Positions 13,687 through 26,835 are shown, numbered from the stretch's first letter. The stretch is DNA of 64,000 nt from Acholoe squamosa (GCA_949317995.1 OX439050.1:46935777-46999776); one strand, 5' to 3'. Program-made: numbers and translations. Notes: a model not told the origin generated them from the sequence alone.

Positions 13687-13872
13687 ATGTGAGTGAGTGA
13701 GTGAGTAATAGGTGTTTAACGCCATTTCGACAGCTAAGGTCATATTCATGGCGAGAACGACATTACACAATTTCACAGAGGAATGTGCCGGTGCCCGCGC
13801 ATATGTGCACCACACACATCCGAGGGGATAGGAAAGAGGAGAAATAGACCCTTTTAAGTGGGCTAGGGAAGC
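13687..13872. repeat. Dispersed repeat with GTGAGTGAGTGAGT start and TTTAACGCC body
   Basis: A short GAGT microsatellite leads into GGTGTTTAACGCCATTTCGACAG and later GTGCCGGTGCCCGCGC. This arrangement resembles a family of short interspersed repeats I associate with molluscs and other lophotrochozoan genomes. Only one copy is in this window, so the boundaries are unsure. Confidence 0.35.
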
Positions 13873-15879
13873 CCGACATAGTTTATGTAAATCTGCATCA
13901 GTACAGTATGTGCGATGTACAGTGGATTAGTATTCTATGCACAGGTAATGTTTTAACATTAGCCTCAAAAATTCACTTGACAGAAAGCGATATGATTATC
14001 TTAAATCCACCAGATGTATTTAACATTAAAAGCATTTATATTCATTCTACATATCGACCATACGACTTGACTTTTTAGCATTCACAATGGAAATCCTGCG
14101 TCAGCTGTATTCAGAAATCATTAGAAATGTATTTATGCAATATGAGTAGAATCCATGAACTATTGAGGAAACAATGTATGTCCTGAAACTGAACCCAGCC
14201 ATTATTAAAGAACTGTGCAGTGGCGTTATCCTTCCTGATACTGCACCTGAATGTCATGGTTATACAGGTATTGTCATGCAGGGCTTAATACACCGACCCC
14301 AGCTAACCCCTATCAACATGAGCTTCATAAAACACCTCTACATTGACACTATATATATGACAGGTATACAGATACAACAGGACTCAGGCTCGGCTTACTA
14401 TCAGCATATCAGCATGCCTCCTTGTTATCTCACATCAGTGTCTCCTTTCTTCGAGAAGAGCAAAGTAACAAAAGATCCCCCTGTCCAATTTTCTGACAGT
14501 AGACATCCGCCCATGCTGCATATTTGACATTTGCTATTTCTGTATTACCTGCAGCCTTTAGACATTTAGAAAGGCGGTAAAGTGGAGGTAATTTTAGGCA
14601 CATGGCCTTCAGACAGAGCTCTTTTCTTCTTTTTTTTCTAACCAGTGCATATTGAGGATTTCCCAACTACTTATTCTATTTGGTCCCCTTGTTTCTATCT
14701 TTTATTAAATTGGAGGAAGAAGAGTCTCTAATGATCCTGCACCAGGCCTAAATTGGCATTGCAATGGTGCTAAAAGGTCAAAGCACAGCCAGATACAGAG
14801 ATTTCACAGCGACCCTATTCCCTTATATACAAAAAGGCAGGAAATCCCACAATTTTCTACAAGAAATTGGCATGATTTGACACAGAAATTGCAGTGATAG
14901 AGCAGGAATTCCTGCAAAGAGGCAATGGGAGTGGTATGTGCTGGTATGCCCAGGACAAGTCTAGTGATGGCGGCTCAGTATATGAAGGCAGTGTATATCA
15001 GCGGAGGCAGGCAGGCTTCAGGGAGAGTACATACTGCTGTTAGTTGGTGAGCTGCTAGTCTGGTTACCATGGTTACTTAGCTGCCTCCTAGTCTATCTGG
15101 CAAAAGTGTGTGTGTATGAGGGGGGGGGGTGGAGGATGGGGGGGGGTTATGTCTGCAGGTGTAGGTACCACTCACTAGGAGGCGGCACTAGGTGTTTGCT
15201 GACGTATGGCTTAGGGCTGTATGGAGGCATTGGGGGTGGGTATATGTAACGTCTGTGCACATTTGTAAAACATTGTACATCAAATGTACCATAACATTGT
15301 ACAATTTACCATAACATGGTAATTGTAATGTGTTGGATTATATCAGTACTAGTATGTCTGTTCCAGACATTATTGGCAGCTTTCAATCTAATCATGAAAG
15401 TTCTAGGCAGGTCTCCCAAACTTATTTTCCATGGAACATTTCCCCAAATTACATCTTTCCATTACTTCCATTGCAATTGATTCCAAGGCACATGTTGATA
15501 GAGCAAGCATACAAGGACGGTGTATATCATTGGCGGAAGGCCATGGATGCAAGACATGACCCAACCCACCACACACTCCTTACCCATCAACTATACATAG
15601 AATAACAAGGTACAGCCTTGGACACCCGTCATAATTTATTACCAATATATTTCTTTAATCTCAGTGGGCGATATTTCCCTCTCAGTTCCTGAAGGTGTAC
15701 AAAGATAAAATAACATCCTTCACATCCCCGTGTACTGATTAGAGGCACACTCGACTCATAAATCAGCTGGATAGATGCCCCCCCCCCCGTCACTCCCTGC
15801 TCTCGTTAGTGCTGAGCAGCTCTCTACCCCTCGTTATACTTTAATTTGGTGGAGAACCATCCATCTTCATATCCTTTCA
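13873..15879. other. Stretch without recognised gene
   Basis: Open frames at 14174-14527 and 15330-15605 lack splice signals or recognisable composition. A palindromic X-box-like word (GTTACCATGGTTAC) is at 15063-15076, and G-runs lie at 15121-15147. Confidence 0.35.
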
Positions 15880-15951
15880 ATGAGCACCTCAGATGCTCTA
15901 AGTAGCATCAAGGAGCGGCTCAGTGTATTGCATCATGTAACTCCATTGGAG
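15880..15951 (+). CDS. Candidate short coding exon, unknown protein
   Basis: The open frame reads MSTSDALSSIKERLSVLHHV then TPLE, exactly 24 codons, and ends at a usable donor (GGAG then GTATGC) in phase 0. A second donor-like GTGAGT lies 13 bp on. Composition is that of an amphipathic helix. The ATG context is moderate. The frame stays open upstream to about 15775, so the block could instead be the end of a longer internal exon. The protein is not recognised. Confidence 0.27.
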
Positions 15952-16721
15952 GTATGCGCTGGTCGGTGAGTTCTACGTTCACTTGTTGGATCTCAAGTCG
16001 AAAAGCTTCCCTGGATGTAAAGTTTAAGTAGCAGCGAATCTGAAATATGCGGCGTAATATAGGGAGGAGCGGCAGAGATATGCTATCTGGTAGATATATA
16101 CCCCTGGAGTTAGACATAAGGCACTTGGTAACCTACAACTGATACAGGTTCTGTTATATTATCTCATCCTGAGGCCCTCCTCTAGGGTCAGTTATACTTT
16201 ATTTTCACCCAGTAGGTTCACCTCAATATTTTGTAATGTTCCCTTTTCATTTGCACCAAGCAATAGGACTAAGTGACAGGGGGAAGATTTTGAATTGAAA
16301 GCTACTGTCAATTCTGTCCATACCCAGTGTCCATATAACAGGAAATATCTGACTCTTTCCCTTCAATCCCTCCCCATCTTCATCACACCGAAGTAATCCA
16401 TACGAGCCAAATTGACAGGGGATCCACCCATCCATCCACTATTACCATTCCAAGGCTACCAAATCTTTAATGAAAAGAGTTGCCTCAAAGTTCACCCTCT
16501 CCAGCGTAGACACCCCACTTACACACCCAAAGATCTATTCAAAGGGCTTTGCTACTCCCCATGGTCCCCCAAACCATACAGATCATACCCCCACCCTGCC
16601 ACACACACACGCCCTCCTGAGACCCCATCCTTTACTATGAAGCCTCACGACAGCTGGTGACGACGTAAAGCTACGTCTTGTACGTCGCGCCCTCTGTTGG
16701 TGGTCATCAGCAGTCGCCAAG

Positions 16722-16735
16722 GTTACCATGGCAAC
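16722..16735. promoter_or_regulatory. Perfect X-box (RFX site)
   Basis: GTTACCATGGCAAC matches the RFX consensus on both half-sites. It lies in a CpG-containing stretch (16640-16800) with several ACGTC words, which may be regulatory. X-boxes mark ciliary genes in animals, but no such gene is recognised here. Confidence 0.4.
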
Positions 16736-17550
16736 TGCTTCTTGATCCTTGTCAACAAAGAGACGCCCACCACCTCTTCGTCTGCCTCTCACCGTCTGAG
16801 TCTCGGAAGTTACTAATGCAGGGCCTGTATATCGAGTCTAGGCAGTCACCACTACTGTGGGACGGGAGCCACTGCATGGGGCCACATCTAGATCGGTTCT
16901 AGGTCTTGGATGAAGGTTGATTTTTTCTAAAAAAAATTGTATCATTCAAATTCCTTTTGCTCTTGTCAGTTTCACACAACTGTTACCCAAATACAGGTGT
17001 ATTGTCATATAGCAATGTTCTCAATGGTAGTTTGGGTCGTCAAAGCAATGCATTGAGACAATGTGTTAGACTCGGGGTAGGCCTATCTTGATATTCATAC
17101 ACAACACCGATGGACCCGAAATAGGACGAAGGACGTATTACGTTATACCCACGTATTATATAACCAATGTCTTTCTCTCATCCAGCTCCTATTCCTCCTA
17201 TGGGTTTTGTGTTCACTCCAAACCCTATTATTAAATTATAAAGGACCCTAAAAATACCTGCTGTTACCCTTCTGTACTGACAGGTAAATGAAGCCCCCCC
17301 CCCCCGCCTGGTTCCATCTCCTTCTCCTTTAGCCCAAGGGGCATCAACTTTACTTGTAAGGATGTCATGTCATTCTAGCACTGTTCACATGATTGTCATG
17401 CCCTTCCCAGCAGACACCACGGCAATGGGTCTCGCCTTGCACGATACAGCACGATATGTTGGGTGAGGAGGGTGAAGAGTTGATGACAAAGGTAAATCAG
17501 GGGTTTATACATGTACAAATGTATCTTGTACGCCCTTTGGGTCGATTAAC

Positions 17551-17767
17551 GTAGTGCCTCGCGTATAAGCCGCGGGTTTTGTACACAAATGTGTGGCCTC
17601 CTGCGCCTACTGGAACTTCCCAAAAGAGAGTGGGGCGCCTTATTGGCAGGATAAAGTTACATTTGGTCAAACTATTCCAAATACTCCCCTATGGGCGCCT
17701 AAAAGCTTTCCTCTCGACTCAGGATGCATCGTATACGCGGGGTCGCCTTATACTCTAAGTACTACGA
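17551..17767. mobile_element. TATAAGCCGC-family TIR element, third subfamily
   Basis: The left end GTAGTGCCTCGCGTATAAG is matched in inverted form by the right end, which read on the other strand is GTAGTACTTAGAGTATAAG. Inner copies of the family word (GGCGCCTTATTGG, GTCGCCTTATACTC) are present. It has different outer bases but the same TATAAG core as 3233-3465. No coding capacity; the open frame across it is repeat translation. Confidence 0.5.
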
Positions 17768-17849
17768 TGATTAAGAACCAGCATCTATGGAAGCATTCCA
17801 AGTTAATAAGCAGGGACATCCCCGACCACACTGACTCCATATTCATTAC

Positions 17850-18053
17850 CTGCTGTTGACACCATGGAGGGCCCTGTTGGGGAGCTCCTTCGTCATCATC
17901 TACCACTGGGGTGCTATCCAACAGGTAGGAGCTAACCACGCCTCTCCAGGACCCATGGCACGTGGGGAGGGAGAACTGACAGTGGGCCGGGGATCCATCA
18001 TGACCAGTCCAATTCAAGGTACACAATAGGGTGGCACAGGTCAAGGCACAGGA
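17850..18053 (-). CDS. Candidate internal exon, cysteine-rich protein
   Basis: On the minus strand an acceptor (AAGAAACCAG) is followed by exactly 68 open codons, and then a donor (CAGCAG then GTAATG) at 17849, phase 0 to phase 0. The peptide begins SCALTCATLLCTLNWTGHDG, contains seven cysteines and a possible N-glycosylation site (NWTG), and ends in an acidic linker (VVDDDEG) with a Gln-rich tail. This would suit an extracellular protein, but no family is recognised. The pyrimidine tract before the acceptor is weak. On the plus strand an ATG with ideal context (CACCATGG) followed by a donor at 17921 overlaps, so the strand is not certain. Confidence 0.38.
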
Positions 18054-19210
18054 CTGGTTTCTTTACGGGTATTTAAAAGAACAAACCAGCAATCATTCAA
18101 CACCTATTCAGGATACATCTTGTGCTAAAAGTGTGATGTTCTAGTTTACTACAGACCAGTTATTTCTCGCCGATATCAACATTACATTGCAGGGTGATTC
18201 AATTTCATAACGGTGAACATCAACATTGCAATACAGGGGTTTTATCTTTCAGTACATTCTCGGTAATTTTGGGTCGTATCACTAGACACAGTTAAGGCAT
18301 GTTTGTCTTTTTTACACACTGAATGATGCCCAGGAGATGTTGTACCATGTAGTATCTATAATTGTTTGTAGACATCTAACTTATCTAAGAATGCCTGGTT
18401 CACTCAATGCTCAGTATGTGTACATTCTATGTGTATACTGTGTGGACATGCACTGTATGGCCGATGTAAATTTGGATTGTGTTAAAAGAAGGGGAACTTT
18501 TCCCCCTCCCCAACTTTGACCACGTTTACATTAACAAAATCATAACACCATTTTTGCCATCTCTCTGTAGCCTATACAGAGTCAATAACCATAAGGGCGG
18601 TAAGAGACATATGTTCATAGCATTTGCGGTATTTAGTTGGCAAGGTGGAACAAATATCGGAGGCATTATTTTTCCACATAGAAGGGCAGAGCTACAATAT
18701 TTTTCCTCCCATTGTTGCTGCCTGTCGCTCTGTTTCTAGATACCATGGCAATTATATAATTGGACACAGCATTCTTCTTTTTTTTTGTGTGACAGATCAA
18801 TGCATATATCTCAGAGCTAGAGACCTACATCCGTTATCACTCACATGTGCACCATCACACACCAGGCGGATACCACGGGAACTAACTGGGCAATGATTGG
18901 AATGCCTTACACATGCCTAACCTTTGGTTGGCTGGGAATTCATTGCTCTCGACGTTATATGTTCTATGTATGATGAACTTGCCACAGTATTGGAGTTAGA
19001 AGCATGGAATTAAGTGTATTTTCACACTTATCAGTTTAAATTCATGTCCAGATCTCACACTGTGTTCAGTTAAATTGGATCTATTGTACTGAGAGAAATT
19101 TAACAGTAGCCATGAGAAAGACTGGTTCAGATATTTACTCTGACAATTTCAGTTTCACAGTTTGGTGGCTCATTGCTATAACCCGGGAGGCTATAAGTTC
19201 TATATAGCCT

Positions 19211-19397
19211 CAGGGGTATAGACACTAACATTTTGGGCCTTTGGCCACCCGGACCAGTAGTCTGGTAAAGAGCAATGTATTTTCAAATATTCTACTGGCC
19301 AAATGGCCAATTTCAAAGGAAATCTAGAAAAAATCACTGGCCCGCAGCCAAAAATACTGGCCATTGGCCACCGGGCCAATGTTAGTGTCTAGACCTG
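19211..19397. mobile_element. hAT-like miniature TIR element
   Basis: The left end CAGGGGTATAGACACTAACA and right end (other strand) CAGGTCTAGACACTAACA form an imperfect inverted repeat that continues into GGCC-rich words. The flanking direct repeat is AGCCT (19206-19210 and 19398-19402). CAG-G ends suit hAT, although hAT elements normally make 8-bp duplications. The 187-bp element has no coding. Confidence 0.6.
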
Positions 19398-20194
19398 AGC
19401 CTCCTTGTTATAACAGACTACAATATGGAAACATAACTGGAACCCGACTACATTCCCCAATGTACTAACTGAGACCACAGTGTATGTAGACCCTGAAGGT
19501 CCCTCCTGATATATTCAGGTGAGTTACATCACACCTGGAGGAGGTCCGGGTCTGCTCCATATGTGTACAGACCACCTGGGTGAGACAGGGTCAGTCTGTG
19601 ACGTCACAACCCAATAAGCCGTCAGACTAATCCTCCAGTAGGTAGTCACTGGTACCCGGTAGTGCTCTTTGACATCCAGCAGTCTGATATCGGCTATAGG
19701 ACTCAGTATGTAAGCCTAGTGGAGCCGCCATTTTGAAATTTGCTGGTTGAGGTAAAGCTCACTGATAACACATACCATGATGGGCACCTTGTCCCTGGTT
19801 AACACCCACTTCCAGGGACATGCTGGTCCCATCTTATCGGTTCTTATCAGTGTGTGTCGCCGGAACCAGCTCCAGACCAGCTAGTGGCCAATAGTGAGCT
19901 ATTCTCCCCTTCCACATTGGAAGGTGCTTCGCGCCATTGCTTGATCTGGTACCCATCGCGAGAGCTTTTACATGACCCAGTTGAAGCTATGGAGTTTGAC
20001 AGTGGACAATGTCCATAGAGGGAATAGGGAGTCGGGGGGCATAAAACTCAAATCCGAACTTACAAGCAGAAATTACGAATTAACCGAAAAATACTGTTTA
20101 CATTTTTGATGCAAGTATCAAACTTTGGACCATTTATATGTATAGATATTGAACTGAGAAAAATCTAAACCATGAAAATATCTGAAATGCAAAT

Positions 20195-20229
20195 CATGTA
20201 ACAGAAAACAGTATATTTTCTGTTACATG
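20195..20229. repeat. Perfect 14-bp inverted repeat with 7-nt loop
   Basis: The arms CATGTAACAGAAAA (20195-20208) and its exact complement (20216-20229) surround CAGTATA. It could extrude as a cruciform or, if transcribed, fold as a hairpin. No other element is attached. Confidence 0.9.
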
Positions 20230-21500
20230 TCCAGAGTTGACAGTTGAAAGTAGCCGGGTGAAAAAGAAAAGCTATTGTATCTAACATGTCCATATCGTTA
20301 AGTGTCAGGATCAGGGAATTCCCTGTTAAGGCTGACCCCATCTCGTCCATGTTACCATATGTATGGGTGTCAATATAATGACGTCAAACATGGAAAGAAG
20401 GGATTCCCTGGTTCCCACTAAACTCATATTGGTTCTAGCTTAGTGCTGGTCTCTATGTATGTTATGTAACGCTGACGATCGGCCTATGTACATGTACATA
20501 CAGACTGGCTGCAAAACATCCGGCTCCACCAGCCACGCCAATGATATGTACCTCAATTATTCAATAGTAATAGATTATGGTGAATATATTCAGACAAGGA
20601 TTATTCCAGCAGATGGCCATATACACACAGTTGTGGTGTTTTATTTTAGATCTATACAGTGACAGGGAAAGCTGGAGGTTGTGACTCCCCAAAGAATGGG
20701 AAGGTCCATTGTTCAAAAACTAACTCAAATATCAACCAGAATCTAACCAGACAAAGAGGAAGAAGTGGGATTGAATTCTATCATCAATCCCAATCAGGAG
20801 GCTAATGTCCTTGTCCAAAAATCCATAAATAACACGTGTTTGACCTCTCAGGCCTACCGTAACTAAGGGATGGGTAAGGGGTGGACAATATATTGAATAC
20901 ATGCAAGGCTAAAAATACACATGCCTGTCAGTTAGACAAAATCCCATTGACAATGACACAGACACACAGACTGACAATGTCACCTTGAGGATGGTCAGCA
21001 GGCAGTCAGACTAACCCCCCCCCCCCCACCACCACCATCACCATCCACCCATTCACCACAGTGAGTCGTCTCAGTCCAATAAGTCTCCTTAACTCAACCA
21101 TGCTACTATCTTTACACATTCCCTCAAGTACCCACGTTTGTATGGATTTTAACCCATGCTATTCTCATAGACTTAAGTCCTGCCCCCTCTAGCCAAAACC
21201 GAAGAAGACTAGAATTGTGACGCGATCTGCGAAAAGGGCCCTTAGTGCAGGGTGCTTTAAGGTCCCTATTCCCATTTCATGTCACAGATGTAGTCTCTAA
21301 TAGTGATACCTTTCGGAGACTTAGATAAGTCATTTATACACTATTTCATCAGGTAGGGCAGAATTCAATAAATACATCTAACCTTACAGTCCACGGTCGT
21401 CACAGACACTATGACGTAGATAGTGCAGCCTCAGACAGGGGCATGGATATATTCATATTATGAATTAAATCTTATTCCCCTTTCTCGTCTATGGTGAATT

Positions 21501-21741
21501 TCAATTACCCAGAAAGAAAAGCAAAATAACAATAGTCTCAGAGACCTTCATCAACTCTTTGCTGACCTCTTTCCGCCTGAGGACGTCTGAGGTCGGCGTC
21601 CAGTCCACTCTCCGCCCACCTCCAGGCCCACACGGCACACACTCATGACGTATCGTTACGTCACTGGTTACACACTTGTCTCCACTCTCCAAGCACGTCA
21701 ATACAAGGGCCCAGGCATAGAGATAGGCCTCCAGACCAAGG
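21501..21741 (-). CDS. Candidate coding exon, possibly terminal, unknown protein
   Basis: On the minus strand a very good acceptor (pyrimidine-rich CTCTCCGCCACAG) precedes a long open frame. It starts LGLEAYLYAWALVLTCLESG, passes through CVPCGPGGGRRVDWTPTSDV and a lysine/glutamate-rich helix (RRKEVSKELMKVSE), then TIVILLFFLGN and TGA. No consensus donor lies inside the charged section, so either this is a final exon or it ends at a weak GT near 21545. Codon choice and composition are gene-like. The family is not recognised. It is upstream (in minus-strand order) of the 17850-18053 candidate and could belong to the same gene. Confidence 0.4.
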
Positions 21742-21759
21742 CTGTGGCGGAGAGTGGGG

Positions 21760-23830
21760 ATCCAGAGATGTATGGACAGACTGAGCGGGGCTAAGCTCGT
21801 CTGCTGATCAAGGGTCTAGATACTAGCTGTGTAGTTGTGTATCGGGTCTGTGTGTGGTTACCATGGGGGACATTGAATGGGCACACCAATGGAGTCTAGA
21901 GGGCTTAGGTTTAAACGGCGAGCAAAGCCCCAACGTAAAAGAAAGAGAATGTAACTTTTAAAGCAAATTACACTCTAGATTCACTGATTTCTATTTCATG
22001 AATCATGTAGGTCCTCTATCTGAAGTATGCATCTACTTCTCTTGTTTGTAATGTGCAACTCACAAATGTCCTAAGATTTTTGATAGCTTTATACTAAATC
22101 AGTAAAATATTTCGTTGCCATGTTTCACTAAGACTGATGAATAGAGGGGACTAAATATTCAATCAAACCACCAGAAACAATTAATTTTCAGAATCTTAAG
22201 CTTTTTAGGAATTATAAAAATGTCGGTCAAAATGTCTAGCAATCTTAATAGAACGGACAGCCTCACAAGTATATATGTATAGTGACTGATGATTTTACAA
22301 ATTCTACATAAATATGTATAACATCAGATTAGAGTGTATGTAAAAGTATTCATATAGTCATGTATGTAGTTGTACAGTGCCACTCACAGTGGGTGGGTGA
22401 GTAGATTGGGGCGGGGGGGGGGGGGTAGTGACAGGGCAGTCCCTAACTCACACAGCCTATGTTACATGTACGATTGATCCAACATCCAGTGAAAGTCCAA
22501 TCAGGGCCGGCAACGATTTTCTGAGTGATCAATACATGTACATGCATGTTTCATTGTCCCTTATTGAATATTGGCCGTCCAGGAGGTCTTACCGTAACGC
22601 ATGTACATAGTAGATGATTATACGCTACACCGCCGTCATGTCATAGCCTGTCTGTCTACATGTTAAGTTAAAAATCATGAGTTTGGCCATAATTTTGGAT
22701 CGCGATTTAGCATCAGTCTTCATTATTAAAATGTTCATTATTAAAATAATTTAGTATCTCTAGTACAGAGATTGTTCATGATATCCCATGATGGCCATTT
22801 TTGGCACACAGTCCAGTGAACTACCGGTAACTAAATCAAGCCATCACTGCTAGCACAACTCATCCAAATGATGTTCTTTTTATGTAAAATAGATGAGTTT
22901 TCACGTAAGAATGACGTCAATTGAACGAGTAGTGCTAGCTGGGATTATTTTCCATGTTACATTTTGGTCAAATTCCTTATAATTGATTGTATGTACATGT
23001 AACTTAAGAATATTTACTAGTTGTGTAACTGTACTGTAAAGTACATGGGTGATTTCAGGTTTTCAACCTCTAACACTGCACAAAATGTAGAACTACATTC
23101 CTGACTAGTTTGTAGAAGATTGCCACCAAACATGGAATGGAGCAGAATCATGGAGCCACTGGCTTTAAATACTGATAAATGATTTTACTTGATCTTAATT
23201 TTGAAAACAGCTCGCCTGTGCGCAAATGAATAATTCAACCTGTGGTATTTTCAGTGGTACCTATTTGCGCTTAGCGCTTGGAAAGCAAGAATGGAAACCG
23301 CCTACCAGTCACCATAGAAGGTCATTTCCAACGTGTCACGGAACTCACCTAAAATTAAATAAAATGCAAAATATTTAATGAAAATACAGAGCAATTGATT
23401 CTGACAAATATACGTAAAAAGCACCCAATCATTGACGGTTTCAAATGAGAGGTGAGGTAGAAAAACAAAGATGGATGTTTGGTGTCATTAAAGGAAACAG
23501 ACGACATTTATCTAACAGCTTGCCATCAAAAAGCAATGTCTGCTGCTCCTAATGAGTTAGTCAAAAGAAAATGGCATTGATGCCAGACACGCATGGCTTT
23601 CAAAGTGGGCGTGGGAGAAGGTTCAGCATGGCAAAATGTGTATTGGAGATGAATTGACAGGGCCTAATAGGGACATACTGGAACTATGGCTGAACACTAT
23701 AAATTCCTATCTTTTTCCTGTACTCGGTTGAGAAATTTCATCAATATAAGTGAATTGCTCCTTGAATTTTTTCTCACATTTACCTCCATACCCTTGAGAC
23801 CACTGATTACATGTACTAATTTAACTACCG
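21760..23830. other. Stretch without recognised gene
   Basis: Holds a G13 run at 22413-22425 and AT-rich sequence. Near 23297-23345 on the minus strand an acceptor-like TTTAATTTTAG abuts GTGAGT, with 43 open bases and a GTAGGC donor beyond: either a tiny exon or chance. Confidence 0.3.
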
Positions 23831-23834
23831 CTAC

Positions 23835-23940
23835 GTCGTATTGGCCACGTGGTTCAAAAGTGTGGCCACATCGTCAAGATTTTGGCTACATAACCCATTG
23901 GCCACATCGTCCTTTAGAAAAATGGTCCATCTACACATAC
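23835..23940. repeat. Cluster of TTTGGCCACATCGTCC motifs
   Basis: At least four degenerate copies of GGCCACATCGTC lie in the same orientation within about 100 bp. The family recurs at 31015-31265, 31405-31500, 33207-33262 and 35011-35240. The 151-codon open frame at 23686-24141 runs through it and is not a gene call. Confidence 0.7.
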
Positions 23941-26343
23941 TTGAGCATGCATTCTTTTCTAATCCCATTATTGGAAAAGAAAATTTTACTTTTTCTAGCA
24001 CATTGCCTATATGATATGAACCTTTGTCAGGTCCTTAGCAACCAGAGTTCTGCACACGAGAATAAGGCCCATTGCTTAACTACCACCTTGACCACTCCCA
24101 CAGCTAGACTATGGCCCCACAAACTATCCTCACACCTGTGAGTCGACATACAAATCCCCTACCCCAGCTGCATTAACCTAGATCAGGTGAGTAGTCTGAG
24201 GTAACGGCCTAATTGTGAAACCATGCCAGTGATCAATAAGGATTTACCAGGGTTATTCACCTTGCTGAGGCCACCTGTATGACCCAGCTATGGCTACAAG
24301 TAGGGGAATACAGTACTCTGACATGGAGGGCACAACTTATAAATTACCTCCACAATGTTCACCAGCATTGTTAGAGTACCTTTAATAAGGGTAGCCCTAC
24401 ACCTCATGCTAGGGATGATAGGTATATATAGATCAATCACCTGACATAGTCATTGTCTATATATTACTTCTCTGACACAAAAGTCTACATAGTTGGTCAT
24501 CTATCATTTGAAACTATGATCTATATTATATGATTAATTCATTCTGAATGCTGATACATCAAAATGTCTATAGGTGTGCTTGTCTTCATGTATAGAAACG
24601 CTGGAGACTTTATCTGCACCAATTCAAGCATTGCGACTGTCTGGCAATGCCGTCATGGCGCCTCTTAGTCTATTTCCATCTTCAACCTTGTTTCAGCACG
24701 CCAGCAGAACTTTGCCAATACCATTTCATCTAGAGGAAGGATACCCCCAGAAGGACACCCCTCCCCCCATATGTGCGTGTAGGGTAGGGGTTGTTGTTAG
24801 TTCCTACTGGAGGAAAAAGCGGTCGGCTTAGAGGGTGTGAGTAGGGGGTAGGCTGATATGCTGGCAGACAGTTCAATAGATCTATTCCTAGCCCATTATT
24901 GATCCATAGGACACCAGAGACGGCTGGTTCCCGCCCTCAATTCACTGCACACAGCGCCAATAGCCCAACCGCCGGCCCCAGCGAAACAGACCAAAATGTC
25001 GTCTGCTCCTAGTTGGTGCCAGTTAGTTCTTCCCGCCCAAACCAGGAGGCGCCCAAGCTTGAGATTGGATCATTTTTTGTGCTTTTAGATTTATTGTTGA
25101 AAGGAAAGCTACTGGTAGGTTCATCGATTAGGTGAATCGATAGTGTTCGATGCAGTACTCACAGTGACGTATCATGATGGTCTTGGCCCCTCACATCCAT
25201 GCACATAAACGCAAAGTGCAGTTATTTTCCAAAGTTATAGTGTCTATATAGCTCTGTAACATTAGAGGCCATCTTTCCTACTAATAAGCTTAGTCCATAT
25301 ATCATTCGACTATTTTACAAGTTGTCTTCGTGTAATGATGAATAGTTATCAAGTACATGTATTGATGAATAGTTATCAAGTATTCCGAAAAGTTACTATC
25401 AGGAGATTTTTAACTACCCTGGTAATCATTACTGGGTATGCTAGATATAAAGGCATACAGCTCTAGAACATCTAGGGCCATTATTGTATATATCATTTTT
25501 CATATATAATCGATGCGATTCAATCATTCCTTTCTGATTCAAGGGCACACAGCATGTAATATGGAGCGGGGACACGCAATAGTCCCCACATCCCCCATCA
25601 ACATGGGCGTATATTGTGTCCTGGTAGTAAAATGTAGATTACAGCCTGCCCACGCGTGTTTTTGGGAGAGGGGGGGGGGGTTAGGGGCTGCCCCTCGTAA
25701 CTTAGGTTGATGTCCATGAGTTTTATTTCTTCATTTTTTTTTATTTGCACAAACCCCTACTGAGAGAGCTATAAAGGCCAGAACAGCCAAACACACAAAA
25801 AATAGACCTCATGCTTATGGCGCATGATATTTCACATGCAGGGCTGACCCTAATATTCATACTCCACCCCCCACCCCACACGCACACACCCACACCAGTC
25901 GTGCACACGTGTCCTTCTCTGACCAATATCTAAATGTCCATAAAGGTGACAAACTTTCATTATAACTCACAAAAATTTAAGAAAGAGGAAAAAAGATCAG
26001 GTTGTTAAGTCAATTGCCATCTGGCTAAAATGACGCGTCCAAAACTGCAACCAATCTTTGTGTCCTGGTTGGGTGTCGGAAGTCTTTACTTAAGCTTTCA
26101 GCGTTTTAGGGGACTCAATTTACGTTTTATATTACATGTCCAAACATTGAATCTCGAATAAATATAGCTGTCTGATCAAAAAGTGATTTTCTATCTAGCT
26201 GTGCCCTTTTATCATTGCTCATAATACGTTATACAATAAAATGCCTGACCCCTCCTATTATAATAGGCTTACACATATACCAAGTAGCTTCCATTCCCCT
26301 GTTACCATTCCCATATCCACTGTCACTCTGGTACACCATGCAG
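23941..26343. other. Stretch without recognised gene
   Basis: Contains a short direct repeat TGATGAATAGTTATCAAGTA (about 25339-25382) and a G10 run near 25671. A donor-like ATCAG then GTGAGT occurs at 24187 without a convincing exon before it. Confidence 0.35.
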
Positions 26344-26515
26344 TAGACTTGCTCAAATCCATTGATTTTAATATGAGAGAATTGAAATAAAATGGGAAAA
26401 TGGAAATTGAAAACATTTCTAGTGAATCTATTTCTATTGAATCCAGCAGCCAGAGGAGGAGAGGCATGGGGGGGGGGGGCGTTGGGAGGAGAGCTTAGGG
26501 ACTACAGCCAGTCTA
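26344..26515 (+). repeat. TAGACT...AGTCTA dispersed repeat, copy 1
   Basis: Starts TAGACTTGCTCAA, passes an AT-rich middle ending in TTTCTAGTGAATCTATT, then a G-rich section (GTTGGGAGGAGAGC) and ends CCAGTCTA. It aligns by eye along its length with 57405-57581, and in reverse with 39148-39319. The short inverted ends TAGACT/AGTCTA suggest a miniature DNA element. Confidence 0.7.
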
Positions 26516-26661
26516 ACCATATAACAGTGTACATTCATCCATTATGACACAACCTAGATGTGAGACACGACCTGCTGGCCTACTTTGTCATGACGTACCA
26601 CACAGCACCAGACTGGAACCTAACTAGTCAAGGGCAGACAAAAATATGGTCCAGTGCAGTG

Positions 26662-26835
26662 TTCCCTTTTGTCATCATGATGCATGAATGCAGCCTCTTC
26701 AGTGACTCACCAATGCTGCATGTATACATGATGCACCTCTATGATGCACCAATGCATCAGTGTTGCATTGGTGCATCATGGCACCAGAGTGATATCCAGT
26801 CCTCTGGCGGCAGTAGGCCTTCATCAAAGGGTTAA
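26662..26835. mobile_element. TGATGCACCA miniature element with perfect internal hairpin
   Basis: The right end is TCAAAGGGTTAA (TTAA at 26832-26835) and the left is a decayed TTCCCTTTTGTCATC. Inside, ATGATGCACCAATGCA (26741-26756) is exactly complementary to 26764-26779 with a 7-nt loop. Confidence 0.6.
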
